Part shown: in pieces, positions 23,274-35,710 of the stretch | How the letters are laid out: every line of letters begins with the position of its first letter | How positions within the stretch are numbered: the stretch's first letter is position 1 | Assembly: GCF_020283565.1 (NCBI RefSeq) | Contig: NC_060063.1 | Coordinates: forward strand, 44,538,856 to 44,602,855 | Reading direction: 5' to 3' | DNA length: 64,000 nucleotides | Source of the DNA: Trifolium pratense | Lineage: Eukaryota; Streptophyta; Magnoliopsida; Fabales; Fabaceae | Made by a program: the position numbers and the translations under genes | The notes under the pieces: generated by a model | Database searches by the model: none | The model's input: only the letters and a program-made list of their open reading frames with translations | Told to the model about the DNA's origin: nothing

Positions 23274-24780
23274 TGTAGGGATTTAAGAGGAGTTTTTCAA
23301 AAATTTAATCCTCTTAGCGGAACAATCCCGATGAACGGATCTTGATTAAACCATTAATCACAAATCAAAGAACACAAAACCACAAATTTATGTGTTTACC
23401 TCTTGAAGTGCAGAACCTTTGAGGTAGAAACTGTTTCTGATCACGAGCAAAGCAAAGTAGCGATGCATCTACTCAGTCCACACGAACAGACCTTCTCCGA
23501 TGACTGGTGCTAGCCAATTCCACCAGAGATTCAGAGAGAACAGGGTTTAGAGAGCGGCGACTAGGTTTTTCTTTGTGAATTAGGTTAAGCTATTTAAAAC
23601 TTCATCACAAGGGTTCTATTTATAGAACCACTTGTGTGGTCATCAAGCCAAGCACTGCACCGTACCTTACGGTGGACCGCATTTCTCTATTTTCATAAAT
23701 TAAATAATAAGTCATACTTAATTATTTAATTACTAATAAGTCCTACTTATTATTTTATAAATAAGTATTACTTATTTATTTCTCTCATCTATCTGTCCTT
23801 TGTGTGTGACCCTATAGGTTCTCGAAACGTTGGCAATAATATTAAATCACATATTCAATATTATAAACAATGAGCGGTATCTAGCAACACATCACTGCTA
23901 CCCAAGTGACGAGAATGTCATGTGATCTGACGAAACCTTTCCGTGATAACGATCGTGTGTATAATTACCCCTTTGCCCTTATATCTATATTGAACACAAG
24001 GCATAGATTGTGTCACCCTTGTATGGTTCAATATCTTATTTCTTGATCCTAGAATATACTGAACAACGAATAAGCTCAATATCTCATATTGACTTAGTTC
24101 GGCGTGGCCACACATTTTATCAGTCATATTCCATCAAGAGGCCTACAGATATTGCTCCTGTTATGTAGGAGGGGCAAATTTCATCTAGGTCACTTATGTC
24201 CCTCTGCATGATTTGTAGAGTACCCATCAACCGACTTTATAGTCATCCTGTTACGGACAATGTTTGAACGGCAACTAAGTACTCTACTCCACATCTAGGG
24301 TCCATAGTGGTTTCAGGTCGAAGGGTGGTATACACCATTATCACTATGAGAATAACTTATGACACTTTTCATAACATACTATGTAGTATTCTCATGGTGG
24401 GTCAATCCAATATAAATATTACTCCTAATATTTATATCTATGTGAAGACTTGATATCTCATATCCATGACTCGTGAGATGAAGTCATCGGTCTACTCACA
24501 TAATAGTCTCTATGTTTTACTGTTATCCCACATCACAGTAAAACTTGACTATGGATACTTTAAGAATAGTGTCATTATGTTTAATGGAGTCTCACTATTA
24601 AGTCACACTTAATGTTCCATTAATTAGACTAGCTATTCTAGGGACTTTATTAGCTTGAAACAAACATAATAAAGAAATGCCTTATTATATATATATATAT
24701 ATATTAAATATATAAATCAAAGTCATCATACAAAAGACGATTCTATCAAAATAGATTGGCTTTTAGGGCTTACTCCAACA
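23274..24780 (-). repeat. 5' LTR of the minus-strand Copia element
   Basis: 1507 bp, matching 15867-17370. Differences include TCTAGGG here against TCTAGCTTAGGG in the other copy and a longer AT run at 24687-24704. Confidence 0.93.
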
Positions 24781-24785
24781 TGTTA

Positions 24786-27224
24786 GAACAACAACCAATT
24801 GCATAGTATGATAAGTATTGGTAGAATTTTGAGGCCCACCAGCTACAACCTCCTTGGCCCAACAAAATACTATCCTTCCCTATTTGACTTTCCAACTGAT
24901 GCACAACCCCCTCCATAACCCCCATACCTCAAGAATTACACAAAAGTAGATTTGAATTTGAATCTACTTTGTTTGAATCGTCCATCCCTTCCTCTTCATC
25001 ATTACTCCTTATTAAATTTGCTGCAGAAATATTATCTTCTTTATATTTATCTATCTATATATCTATCTATCTATCTATCTAATCTTAGTGAGTTGTATGA
25101 ATATTTAAGAAATATGACTGAGTTGTTTAAATAATTGAAAAATGTAAAATAATATAAAGAATGAAACGGAAGCCACTTAAAAAACTCATATGAATTCATG
25201 GGATAATGGTTATCTAATTATCACCTCTGCATATGGTAATTAATGGAATGAAAATATCGTACTACTATGATAATCAATACTAATATAAGAAAGTTGTTGT
25301 ACCTGGTAAAACCAAAACTACCCTTGCCTAAGAATATGACAACTGTCCAATTTAAAGGTATTTGTTGTCCAAAAAATTAGTAATTGAACCAGATTCCCTC
25401 TAACTGAGCCATATAGCTCAATAACTAAGTCATATTTGCACATTGTGAGATAAAAAGCAACTGAATCTCAATCCATTGTTTCAATTGAACCAAACCAATT
25501 CAAAACCAAACACCTAACTTTATGTCAAATCAATGAATTTTTCAAAAAAAAGCCAAAATCCATTTTTTGCTCAAAAGACTTTTTCCTCTCTATAGTGAGC
25601 TTTCATTCACTTTTTCAAGTTCCACCTTTATGTCAAATTAGACCTTTTTGATAGAAAAATCTAATCAAACTTTTTGAGTATATCACACACTTTTCCTTTT
25701 ATTGTGGAATTCAAGTTTTGAATTCAAATCTTAAAATTCAATGCTTTATTACATTCTCTCATCAACATAAATCAGAAACAATTGAAATTTTATCATTCTC
25801 TCACAAATTTCTTTTACATTGATCATTTCATTTTCTGTCTTTTTGTTTCTACTACATTTTTTTACTACTACTTTCTTCTTATTATTATTCAATGGTGTTC
25901 TTCATGTTTTATGTTTTGTTAATTTTTTTCTATCTTTCAAGAGATGGCAAAACATAAATTCATATACTAACAACTTATGTCTTTCTTGCAGAATGAATAA
26001 CAGAGTTGAGTTAAAAAATAGTGTTATATTTTGAAGAAAGGGGTACAAGGGAAAATCAAATACAAACCAAATCATGAGATGGTTGAAAGAAATATAGTAT
26101 CTCTCACTCTTTCTTAGCTATATTTTGCCTTCATCTTTATTTTTTAAACTCCATTTACATTTATTTTATTTTTCAGGAAAGTTCTTTTTTTGGACAAAGA
26201 ACACAGAAAAAGTACCATCTGCAAGGTAAAAGTTTAGAAAAAAAAATAAAACATCCAAAGTAGATAAAATGATATGATCTATTCTTTGATATTAATTGAC
26301 TTTTCATTTAATCTGTTTCAATTTTGCGTTTTATTTTGTCAGGAACCTAAAACACATGAGAAGAAGATGGATGCCACCAATCCACCATGAGATAGAAAAT
26401 GAAGAACAAATAAATATAAACAAAGATGGAGAATAAAGAGCAAAGAGTTTGGGTAAGAAAATAAGTGTAAAGAGAAAGTACTGACAATTAGAAAAAGTAG
26501 AATTTATAAATTGAATTTTATGATTTGGGTTATTTCTTTTTACAAGAATGATTTTGTTTATGTGATCATAGTATTGTTAAACAGTTTTAACTCCTTACTA
26601 TCTCCAACCTCTCAACCCATACTCAAACTACACCACAAATTATAGAAGTGAAAAGTTTTAATAAACTGGAAAAGTATTTCTTTTTATTTATTTATTTATT
26701 TTATTTTAAATATAAAATAATAAGAATGATGTAAAATATGGATATGTTTGGGAGTGAGAAGTGGTGGTTGTTAACTCAAGAAGAGAGAGATGAGAAAAAA
26801 ATCTGTACTTACTTCAATTTTTTTTAGGACCAATATACGATATAAAATATATACGTAAAATAATTACACTTGAATGGAAGACAAACGGACAAACAACTGC
26901 ATCACTACTCGCTACCCTTTTTTGGATGGCAAAACCAACACTTTTAAACATTACATCCTAAATAATAAATTAGTAGCACTAAATAAAATGTAAAATATAA
27001 GGTTTATATGTACCATGTCTAATGAAAGAATGAATGGAGACATGAGATGAGGAAGTGATGTCATTGTGGTGCAAACACAAATCAATAGCCTTTTTCTGAT
27101 TTGAACTAACAAATTAAATTACTATAGTACTCCTCTTATTTGTGTTGTGAATTTTTATTTTCATTTTAAAATTTAAAGTTTTTATATACAGTATTATTAA
27201 CATGTTGATGAAAAAATTATTTAC
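24786..27224. other. Gene-poor AT-rich stretch
   Basis: No coding region is supported; all ORFs are short and low-complexity. Splice-like motifs occur (for example TTTCTTGCAG near 25982), but no exon chain can be read. A block at 26848-26945 is similar to 32500-32590. Confidence 0.5.
25048..25080 (+). repeat. (TATC)n microsatellite
   Basis: ATCT/TATC units run through this stretch with one TATA interruption. Confidence 0.85.
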
Positions 27225-27226
27225 TA

Positions 27227-27467
27227 CTCCCTCCGTCCCAAAACTTTAGTCTTTTTGGAGTTTTGCACGGAAATTAAGAAATGATAAATAAAGTCATTTT
27301 TACCTTTACTTTATTAAAAAAGAGAAAATATATTTAATTAATGTTTTAACTTTAGTAAGGATACAAATGGTAAAATATCATTAAATGTGCATTGGTTTCT
27401 TAAAAGGACTAAAGTTTTGGGACAAAACTAAAAAGGTAAAAAAACTAAAGATTTGAGACAGAGAGAG
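27227..27467. mobile_element. Stowaway-type MITE
   Basis: 241 bp with imperfect terminal inverted repeats (CTCCCTCCGTCCCAAA and TTTGAGACAGAGAGAG) and flanking TA dinucleotides (27225-27226 and 27468-27469), the Tc1/mariner-type target site. No coding sequence. Confidence 0.85.
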
Positions 27468-27515
27468 TATTATACGGCGAACAAGATACTTGATGATGAA
27501 AAACTTAAATTAACT

Positions 27516-27621
27516 ACTTCCTTTTGTCCTATATATAAGAAAAAATTGACTTTTTAGATTCATTGTAGAATTCATATATCTAAACAATAATATAGTCTAA
27601 ATACATTCAGACCAGAGGGAG
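27516..27621. mobile_element. Short MITE-like element, diverged
   Basis: Starts ACTTCCTTTTGTCCTATATA and ends GACCAGAGGGAGTA, with end motifs resembling the CTCCCTC-type MITEs. The inverted repeats are weak and the element seems internally deleted. Confidence 0.45.
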
Positions 27622-28664
27622 TATAATATACGGGAAACAAGTTGTTGTTGATGAAAAAACTATTAACTATTATATACAAGGAACAAGTTATTCTTGATGA
27701 AATTTTAATTAAATATTATATATGCGGAACAAATTATTTTTGGTAATATATGAGTATTTTTCATTTTAAACGTTGTAGCACTGTATGATTCAATTAAATT
27801 TTTATTTAAACTACAAAGAAAATATCCTTTATACTATAGTAAAATGGAAGGGACGTGCATTGGGCAGTGCAGGGGCTGAAAAATTCATGGATACACTCCA
27901 CATCCACATGTTCATGCATGTGTCAAGGCTAGCTATTTATACTAAAGTATGAATATTGTATTATTTTATTTCTAATATATTGCAAAGACAGAAACAATAT
28001 ACAATGGGTATTTGGATAAAATATTCTAACACATGGGAAAAATTATAATACTGTATTATTGTTTTTCTTATAAAAAATTTAAAAATATAAAAATATCATA
28101 TATACCAATAACAATCTCAAAATAATTATCATATATAATGCATAAATCATACATGGGAAAAATTATGATTTGTGTCTAACTTAACATTAACTTATTTGTA
28201 CTAAAATCTTTGTATTAACCATGATTTGTGTCTATGTTGTAATTAGTATTGAATGTTAAATTACTATTAATGTTAATCATTTTTGAAATAATCATACTAC
28301 TTAATATATTAATGAATATATAATTTGATTATTTTTGGAATGTGGACTTAGCAAAAGCACGGGTATATTCGTTAAGAAAAATTGCCTGTTAAAGAGGAAA
28401 GTGCACATGGTGGTGAGCCTGCAATTTCAGACATAAGTGGAAATGATCGGCATGGCTGTGCATTGTAATTTGCTTCGGCTTTGTGGTTTTTGAATGACAT
28501 CTACCGAACGTTTGCTTGTGTATCTGTTGATGGCTAATGGAAGTGTAGCATCATGTTTATGAGGTACTGCTATTAGCTCAGTATTTGAATTTCTTTTATT
28601 TAATTTAGTCATAAATTACTTTCCTCCCTTGAGTATAAATCTTCGATCTCATATATCCTTTCCA

Positions 28665-29195
28665 AAAGTAACTAATGCCACCTTGATCGGAGTTTATGCA
28701 TTAATTTCATTTGCTGGTGTTGCTTTTGTTTATGTAAACCTTACTTGACTGCACTTTTGGGATTAAAAGCTTCTATTGCTTTCTTCTCAAGCTTCACTAC
28801 AACTATCTTCAATGCTCCGATGATTTTCTTTGATTCAACTCCTGTCGGAAGAATTTTAACTAGAGTAAGATTTCTTCATTATGAATGAAGGAAAAAAAAT
28901 CTATAAATTTTCTTTTTGGTCATTCATTAGTCATTACTATTTGATAACCCTTCTTTTTTAGGCCAACGTTTTCTTCTCCCTTGTGCAGGCTTCTTCAGAT
29001 TTATGTAATTTGGACTTTGATATACCTTATTCCATCACCTTTGTAGCAGGTGTAGCAATTGATATTTTGGTGATGATTTGTATAATGGTTTCCGTCACAT
29101 GGCAAGTTCTCATTGCTATTCCTGGTTGCATCAAAGCTTGCTTTGGAATTGGGGGCTGTTTTTTTATAGAACTGGATCTCAAGGTATACCAATAG
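28665..29195 (+). pseudogene. ABCC (MRP-type) transporter gene fragment with one intron
   Basis: Two exons of a multidrug-resistance-protein-type ABC transporter. The first (to 28864) reads [16 protein letters not shown], then after a frameshift [18 protein letters not shown], and [13 protein letters not shown]. The second (from 28989) reads ASSDLCNLDFDIPYSITFV and VSVTWQVLIAIPG. The intron 28865-28988 keeps GT...AG ends in phase 0. In full-length plant ABCC proteins this is part of the second transmembrane domain, inside a protein near 1500 residues, so only a sliver is present. It ends in unrelated sequence and cannot function. It lies inside the candidate Helitron, which fits gene-fragment capture with the intron kept. 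Confidence 0.8.
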
Positions 29196-29523
29196 TAATT
29201 CAAGTGTGAAATTAGATGATCTATATAGTTGATTTTCTTTGTTGTCTAAGAGCTTATAAGCATCTTGCTTGTTTTGCTACACTTTTTAATGTAATAGTTT
29301 TATGTTTAGTGTGTTAACTCAAAATAATTTTGAGGTAAACTTGTGAGTCATTTTATGTTTAGTAAAATAATGTGTGAGGATGTTGTGTGTTTTAGATTTT
29401 GTTATATATATATTAATGGGAATCAAGAGTGCTAAAATACACCATTTAAAAAAGATTTTGGAAAAAAAAAGCATTTAATTTTTTTTTTTGTGGGAAACAA
29501 AAACAAAAAACATTTTTTTTATG

Positions 29524-29777
29524 CAAATTGCAGCGGTTCAAACCGATGCTAAAATTTCAAAAAACTTGAAAAATAATTACAAATAGCGACCGTTAGGATC
29601 GACAGTAAAGTCAATGCGGCGGTTATCCCAACGGTTTACTTGAACAGCTGTTATATGTTGTAGCGACGCTGCTTGTTGCGTCAATTGTCCAACCGCTGCA
29701 GCAATCAATTAGCGACGGCTAAAACCGATGCTAATGCTTTTTATGAATAGTCACCGCTTGCCATTCTTCTTGTAGTG
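29524..29777 (-). mobile_element. CACTA-like terminal fragment
   Basis: Read on the minus strand from 29777, the sequence begins CACTACAAGAAGAATGG and continues with subterminal repeats like TTAGCATCGGTTTTAGCCG. These are the features of a CACTA transposon end. No matching opposite terminus was found, so this is a fragment or a deleted element. Confidence 0.55.
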
Positions 29778-29944
29778 CCAAGAAACATTTCTACTCGGGC
29801 TTTGAATTGAGATATCAACTGAGGATTGAATCTTCTTGGAGGTTGTTTGTGTGGCGGGTATCCTTCTTTGATTCGTGGGAGAATCCACTTTATGATTATG
29901 ATCTTCACAATTCCAACTGATTATTGTTAGTTACAACCTTTGAT

Positions 29945-30045
29945 AACTATTAAAAAATTTTTTTTTTTTATTTATAACGAAGCTAATGATCGAACCTAGG
30001 ACCTCTAACATACTATTCAAACCCTTCGCCAAATGTTATTCTTAC
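29945..30045 (-). mobile_element. SINE-like remnant
   Basis: On the minus strand, a B-box-like AGGTTCGATCATT is followed by an A-rich tail; a similar sequence is at 37055-37140. No target duplication was resolved. Confidence 0.35.
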
Positions 30046-30240
30046 AATCTTCATTTTAATGTAAGATAAAAACTATTAATTCTAAACTATTTTAAAAATG
30101 AAATGTATTTTCAAATTAATAAATTTCTAATTTCTGTGATTTTTTTTTACATATATTTCTAATAAAATACAATCTCTATATAATTTGTCCGTGCATCGCA
30201 CGGGTAGAAGTACTAGTTAAATGATAGGAATAGAAACGTG

Positions 30241-30266
30241 GAGAGGAGGGAGAGAGAGAGAGAGAG
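30241..30266 (+). repeat. (GA)n microsatellite
   Basis: An uninterrupted AG run of about 16 bp within a purine-rich tract just after the Helitron end. Confidence 0.8.
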
Positions 30267-30449
30267 CCGTAGCAGTAGACTCAAGAGAGGTGGATTGTTG
30301 GAGGAAAAATTAAAGCGAGTTAAATTAAAAGCATAGAAGGCGTGAAAATATTTTAGGTAATTTCTAACAGGTTGCTAACCCACCAAAAATTAAGGATAAG
30401 AATAACAAAGAGTTAAAAAGATAAGATTAAAAATAGGATTAATTTATCA

Positions 30450-30541
30450 TTTATATAGGTGCACCAACCATCAAATTTAATTAGGATATGATATGATAGT
30501 ATTATCTTATCTGGTCTCTCTATCCTACGCACCAAACGAAT
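30450..30541. mobile_element. Fragment of a Harbinger-type MITE end
   Basis: The end TCTATCCTACGCACCAAACG, then AATCC, resembles the right end of the element at 31579-32483 (TATCCTGCGCACCAAATGG). The left end is not resolved. Confidence 0.45.
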
Positions 30542-31578
30542 CCTAATAGAATTGAGAAATATTCGAGTAACTCGAAATCCGTCAATTCTACATTCACCTA
30601 AATTTTATTATGCGACACACCACTTATAATTACTCTATGAATGTCGATGAATGTTGTTTCTAGTATGTTTTAACTAGGCCTCCACAAAACCATCCAAGTT
30701 GCACTACCACTATATCCAAAAATTCTGAAACCAGCACGGGAGAGGGTCGAGCTGATCGTTTCACAAGCATGAAACATGTGTGAAAATGACGTGACTTAAC
30801 CATTCTTGTTTCTTTTATTGTCGTGAATGACATGGAATTAATTGTTTTTTCTTTCTCTTATGATTGGTTAGAAAGTTTCAATATTATCCACTTATCGAGG
30901 ATAGTTCAATAAGCTGAATATTATATTTTATATGCATATTTGAAGTTCGAACTCTAAATCTCCCACTTATTCATCTTAAATGTGAATTTTTAGCCTTTAG
31001 ACAATTAAAAAAAAAACTTTCAATAGTATTTTTCACTGATAGCTTACTATTTTGTAGTTTTAATTTGAATCGATTTAGATATATATGAAACCGGACAATT
31101 TTAAAAGCAATATAATTATGGATGTGTTTGTTTATACTTTTAAAAAATGATTTACTTTGAAAGAATTTAGAGATTATGAGTGCATTTATTTTAGCTTTAA
31201 AAAAAGTGATTTTTTCTTTGTATATTTTAAAAAGATCTTTATGATAACTTGATTCAAAATAGTAAATGTTATTTCAAATTCATCTTTTTATAAATTAAGA
31301 AAGTGATTTTGACATTCAATAATACATGTTAGAGATTTTAACATAATAAAAATCACAATTTTCTAAAAAAATTATCTCTAAAAAATAATTTTTATGAAAA
31401 GCTATTTAAAATAACTTTTTTTTAATAGCTTTGCTATTTCGCTTACATACCAAAAAAAAATAATTCTTTATTAGAAAACTTTTAACACAAAATTAATACA
31501 CTATAAAAAATATTTTTTTTTAAAACTAAAACAAGCGCAGCCTATCTTTTTTTTATATAATAAATATTATCTTTCTAA

Positions 31579-32483
31579 GGGCCCGTTTGGTGCACAGGAT
31601 AAGAGACAGGATAGGATAACTGTATCATATCCTGCCGCAATCCAGTGTTTGGTGATACAGCAGGATATGATAAGTTAATCCTGAAGCTTATCCTATCCTG
31701 TCTCTCTAGTTATAATTCTTATCCTGAATTTGAGCTGGGTTACCAGCAGGATAGGATAAGAAGAAAAAAAAATTACTGATTTATTTTATAAAATATATTT
31801 AAAATACATAAAATAAAATTAATAAAATATAAATAATTAAATAATTAATTTTTAAATATATATGTGATTTTCTCACAGGGGTAATTTTGTAATTTATATA
31901 TTCTAAAAAATCAAAATTTTACTAAAATTACAATATTTTAAAGTAAAATGATTATTAAAAAAATTGACAAATAGGGATATTAATTTAAATTTTATAAAAA
32001 ATTAAATATAATTCTTTTGCAATAATAGTTTTATTATTTACGTATGAGATATATCATATATTTATTTGGCTTATCTAACATGTATATATTATTGAGTTAT
32101 TTATTTGATCATGATTCATATAAAAAATTAAACTTGATTATTTTCTCATGATTTTTATTTTAAATTATATAAAGTTATTTGATTATTTATTTATATTTTT
32201 TATTTATAAAATTCAAAGTATTACAAAATAATTTTAAAAAAATAACAATTGTTTTACAAGAGTAATTTTGTCAATTAAATATGTTATATATCTTATCATA
32301 TTATTATGAGCAAGTATGTATTAAAAACAAAATATAATAGTTATTATGTTTGTTATCCTGTGTGCACCAAACATAGGATATGATAACTGAGTATAACTGT
32401 TATCCTGCTGTTATCCTATCCTATCTTTATCCTGTTTTATATCCTATCCTGTCACTATGCTATCCTGCGCACCAAATGGACCC
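31579..32483. mobile_element. PIF/Harbinger (Tourist)-type MITE
   Basis: 905 bp with inverted ends GGGCCCGTTTGGTGCACAGG and CACCAAATGGACCC and a TAA target duplication (31576-31578 and 32484-32486). GGATA motifs are repeated inside both ends; the centre is very AT-rich and non-coding. Confidence 0.88.
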
Positions 32484-32486
32484 TAA

Positions 32487-34689
32487 AAGTTAACATTTCT
32501 TTTTATATACGTAAGATAATTACACTTAAATGAAAGACAAACATGCAACAAGCTGCGTCGTTAACCATTTTTGGATGGCAAAACCAATCATCTTATAAGC
32601 TTGTTTGAAATAAATCGACGTGTTTGTTAATGAGATTCTTTAATTAGCTTATAACGTTTTTTGAGATGCTATTAAAAATAGCGTTTGAGCTTTTAACTTA
32701 TAGTTTTATACATTTTATTCCATTTTTATCCTTATTATTTTCATTTTATTATTTCTCTATTTTTTAAATTATAATAATTACTCATTAATCACATATTTTT
32801 ATGTCATTTTGTATTTACAATAGCTAAATTTGCCAAACAATTTAATCTCAATCTATTAATTTTTTGCTTTATTAGTATTTTGATTCCTTAAAGAAATTTT
32901 TGGTTTCACATTGGTCCTTTATTGAATAAAAGTTCTGCTTAAGTCCCTTAAAGATATCACCGTTTGTCAAATTAGTCATTCCCGTTAATTTATCAACCCC
33001 AAATGTATTAGGTGGACCAACATTTTAGGTGGTCCACTATATACCTCAATAAATTTTTTAATCTTAATCATCCGATCTTTTTGAAAAGAAAGAAACCATT
33101 ATATTTTGCATGTCCATCGGATCTAACAGTGCACCATCACCAACTAGTTTTTATTTTTATTTCTTCATCTTCTTCCTCATTCCTGCATAATCCCTTTATC
33201 GTGTTCTTCATAACTTCATCCTTTAAACCTAGAATTTCTAGACATATCCAGAAAAAATAAATCCCAAATTACAAAAATCTTAAATTCTTTTTTTTCTCTT
33301 CACTTCAAGGAAAAAGAAAATCAAGTTTCAGATCTAAAACATAACCACTCCCACCAAGCTTATTAATTAGATTCATACTGATGTGATCTTTGTGGTTTTT
33401 AATTCCATGATTTTGTTAGTTTTAAAAATCAAAGCTTCAGTCACCAAGCATGTTAGATTTATCCAGATTTGATATGTTTATGGTTTTTAATTTCATAGTT
33501 TTGTTGGCTTTAAAAATCAAAGCTTCATTCACCCTAATATTTTAGCTAGAACTAAGTTAGCTTATCCCAACCTAGTGCAGATTCAAAGACTTTAGCATTA
33601 TCAACGTTGCAGATCCATATACATGATTATTCCGGACATTTGATGTTTGTCATACTAATTGTAGCGTTTGTCTTAGACATTAGGCCGCTTTATTCTATTA
33701 ACTCGGATGCTGTGAGCTTGTTTGCAGATTCATCCTTATTAATTTTTAGCAAAATTAAATTTGTAATAGTTTCGATTGATGTATTTCCTCTAAGTTTGAA
33801 TGGATGAATGAATATATTTTTGTTTAGTAAAAAAAGAAGTTAACAAGATACTAAAGAAGGAGAACAAAAACCATAACATATAGGTCATAGACGAAATGTT
33901 CTATGAATTCACTAACATTTGATAGAATAATTATTAGTCATGTGCTGATCAAAATAAAATAAAATTAGTGATGCATTTTAATAATAACTCAATTAGTACA
34001 TAATTTTAGAAATATTTGATATCCAATGTGACAAAGTATTAACAAGAAATTTATTTTTTAGTTTCATGGTATAATTGATAGGTTTGTTTTATAATATATT
34101 TCAGATATATCATTTATACAATAAACTTTTAAAAGTAAAATTTATTTATATTTTATCGTGGAAGAAGTACATATTAATGTTACGATACAGAACCGACGAT
34201 TTTTCACTGTAGCACCATAAAAATAGTAAAGATTTACTTTTAGATAATTTTTTAGAAGTCTTAGACACATCCAAATTTAAATTAAATATCATTTTAGCTT
34301 TTTAAAAAAAAATTATATACTTTTTTACTTTAATTTTAAAAATATTTGAAAGAAGAATCAATGTTAGAAAATGTACATTTGATTATTAATACTAATATAT
34401 AGCAGTATTCATATATAAACTAATTCAAATAAAAATTTAAAACTGATAATTTTTTTTTGAAAGAATTGTAACCAATCAAGAGAACGAAAAACGATCAAAT
34501 CATGCCATTCAGGACAAATACAAGACAAAGAAGGGTTGAGTCATGTCACTCGCACGAGTTTCATGCTTGTGAATTTTTTAACGTAATCCTTTCCTTTCAT
34601 GTTCCCCTTCTTTTCACTAGAACCACACCATCACCACAGACCACGTTGTTTCACTTTCACCCATTTGTCATCTCGTACACCAATTCTGG
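32487..34689. other. Gene-poor stretch
   Basis: No gene seen. 32500-32590 resembles 26848-26945. 34463-34572 is an inverted copy of a dispersed repeat also at 30755-30880, 38245-38400 and 40615-40790. Small ORFs here are low-complexity. Confidence 0.5.
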
Positions 34690-35120
34690 ATTTTTATTTG
34701 AAAAAGTTCCGATATTTTTTTCGGATACAAGGTTTTAGATTTTTTTGGAAATTTTTTCAATTTTTTTTGAAAAAATGTTTCGATTTCAAATAAAAATAAT
34801 TACTGAGTTTTTTTTGGAAAAAGTTTCCAATCTTTTTTCAGTAAAAAAGTTTAGATTTTTTTTTTCGACAAAAAAGTTCCCGATTTTATCGGGGAATAAA
34901 GTTTCGATTATAGATAAAAATAATTCTGGAGTTTTATTGGGAAAAAAATTTCGATCTTTTTACCTGAAAAAAAATCACGATATTTTTGTCTGAAAAAAAT
35001 TTCAAATTTTTCCCGTGAAAAAAGTTACGATATTTTTGTCGGAAAAAGGTTTTTAAAATTTTTCCAAAACAAGTTTCCAATAATAAGTTTTTAAAATTCT
35101 TCCAAAACAAGTTTTTCTAT
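34690..35120. repeat. Degenerate tandem repeat, TTTTTCxGAAAAAAGTTTCGAT type
   Basis: A unit of roughly 30-40 bp recurs about ten times: a T run, a short G/C core (CGG, TCGG, TGGG), an A run, then GTTTCGAT or GTTTCCAA. Each unit is a near palindrome (TTTTT...AAAAA). ORFs across it are artefacts of the repeat. Confidence 0.65.
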
Positions 35121-35544
35121 GTGTTGGGCACAATGATAAAGCGCCACAAGGGGGCTAATAATTTTTAAAAAATTAAAATGGAGCCTGATATTTTGGGGCT
35201 CATTAGGGGCCTAATAAATAAGCTCATTATTTCTATATGAGAGCTTTTTTGGCCCTTGAGTATTTATCGCACCCTTTTAACTTTTTATTTTACTATTTTG
35301 CTACTTAAATTGTAGATATTATTTTGCTACTTAAGTAGCGGATGTTATAAAAATAAAAAAATTGAGAAAAAAAGAATACTTGTAACATGAAATTTTTAAA
35401 TTTTTACACGTCTGCTATTTAAGTAACGAACTTAGTTCGCTACTTAAGTAGTAGAAGGGATATTTTGATAATTTTAAGGGGCGCACAAGAAAACTAAAAA
35501 AGCGCCAAAAGAAATTCTCTTTCTCTACCTATAAACAAAGAGTT

Positions 35545-35710
35545 ATGTTAACTTGTGCCCTAAGGGAACATGTTAAGCTACCTAAAAATAGAAATATAGC
35601 ATTTAATAATAGAAAAAATTTAATGTTTAGAGAATTGAATACACCATGTTCAATAAATTTTTTCCACATTTATATCCTTAACATGTGCCCTTAATGGCAC
35701 AAGTTAACAT
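35545..35710. mobile_element. 166-bp MITE with perfect outer inverted repeats
   Basis: The ends ATGTTAACTTGTGCC and GGCACAAGTTAACAT are exact inverted repeats, and pairing continues inward (CTAAGGGAACATGTTAA against TTAACATGTGCCCTTAA). No clear target duplication. Related in sequence to the elements at 49336-49517 and 50888-51073. Confidence 0.75.

Larger units (their letters stand above)
15867..24780 (-). mobile_element. Ty1/Copia retrotransposon with decayed coding region
   Basis: 8914 bp between target duplications TGTTA (15862-15866 and 24781-24785). It is on the minus strand: the primer site is at the right-hand LTR (minus reading TGGTATCAGAGCATCAG, 23257-23272) and the purine tract (minus reading AGTGGGAGAT) is at 17371-17380. 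The LTRs (about 1.5 kb) differ by roughly 11 substitutions, one 5-bp indel and an AT-repeat change. The internal part has only small remnants of pol and holds a nested LTR element. Without that element the internal part is about 4.5 kb, near normal for Copia. Confidence 0.93.
27825..30216 (+). mobile_element. Candidate Helitron carrying a gene fragment
   Basis: The 3' end has the Helitron form: a hairpin CCGTGC-ATC-GCACGG (30189-30203), about nine bases, then CTAG (30213-30216) followed by T. A matching 5' end is proposed at 27825 (A then TCCTTTATACTATAGT), giving insertion between A and T. The body contains an ABCC transporter gene fragment and a CACTA-like terminus. No Rep/helicase ORF, so non-autonomous. 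The 3' end is convincing; the 5' end is inference. Confidence 0.55.

Noticed and set aside
25700..26450. A small gene suggested by intron-like TTTCTTGCAG and TTTTGTCAG motifs
   Set aside because: No coding frame links the putative exons and no protein family is recognisable.
28789..28800. Left CACTA terminus (CTTCACTACAAC) for the end at 29777
   Set aside because: It falls within the ABCC exon coding sequence and lacks subterminal repeats.
34502..34993. Overlapping Phe/Lys-rich ORFs
   Set aside because: They are translations of a T/A-run tandem repeat.
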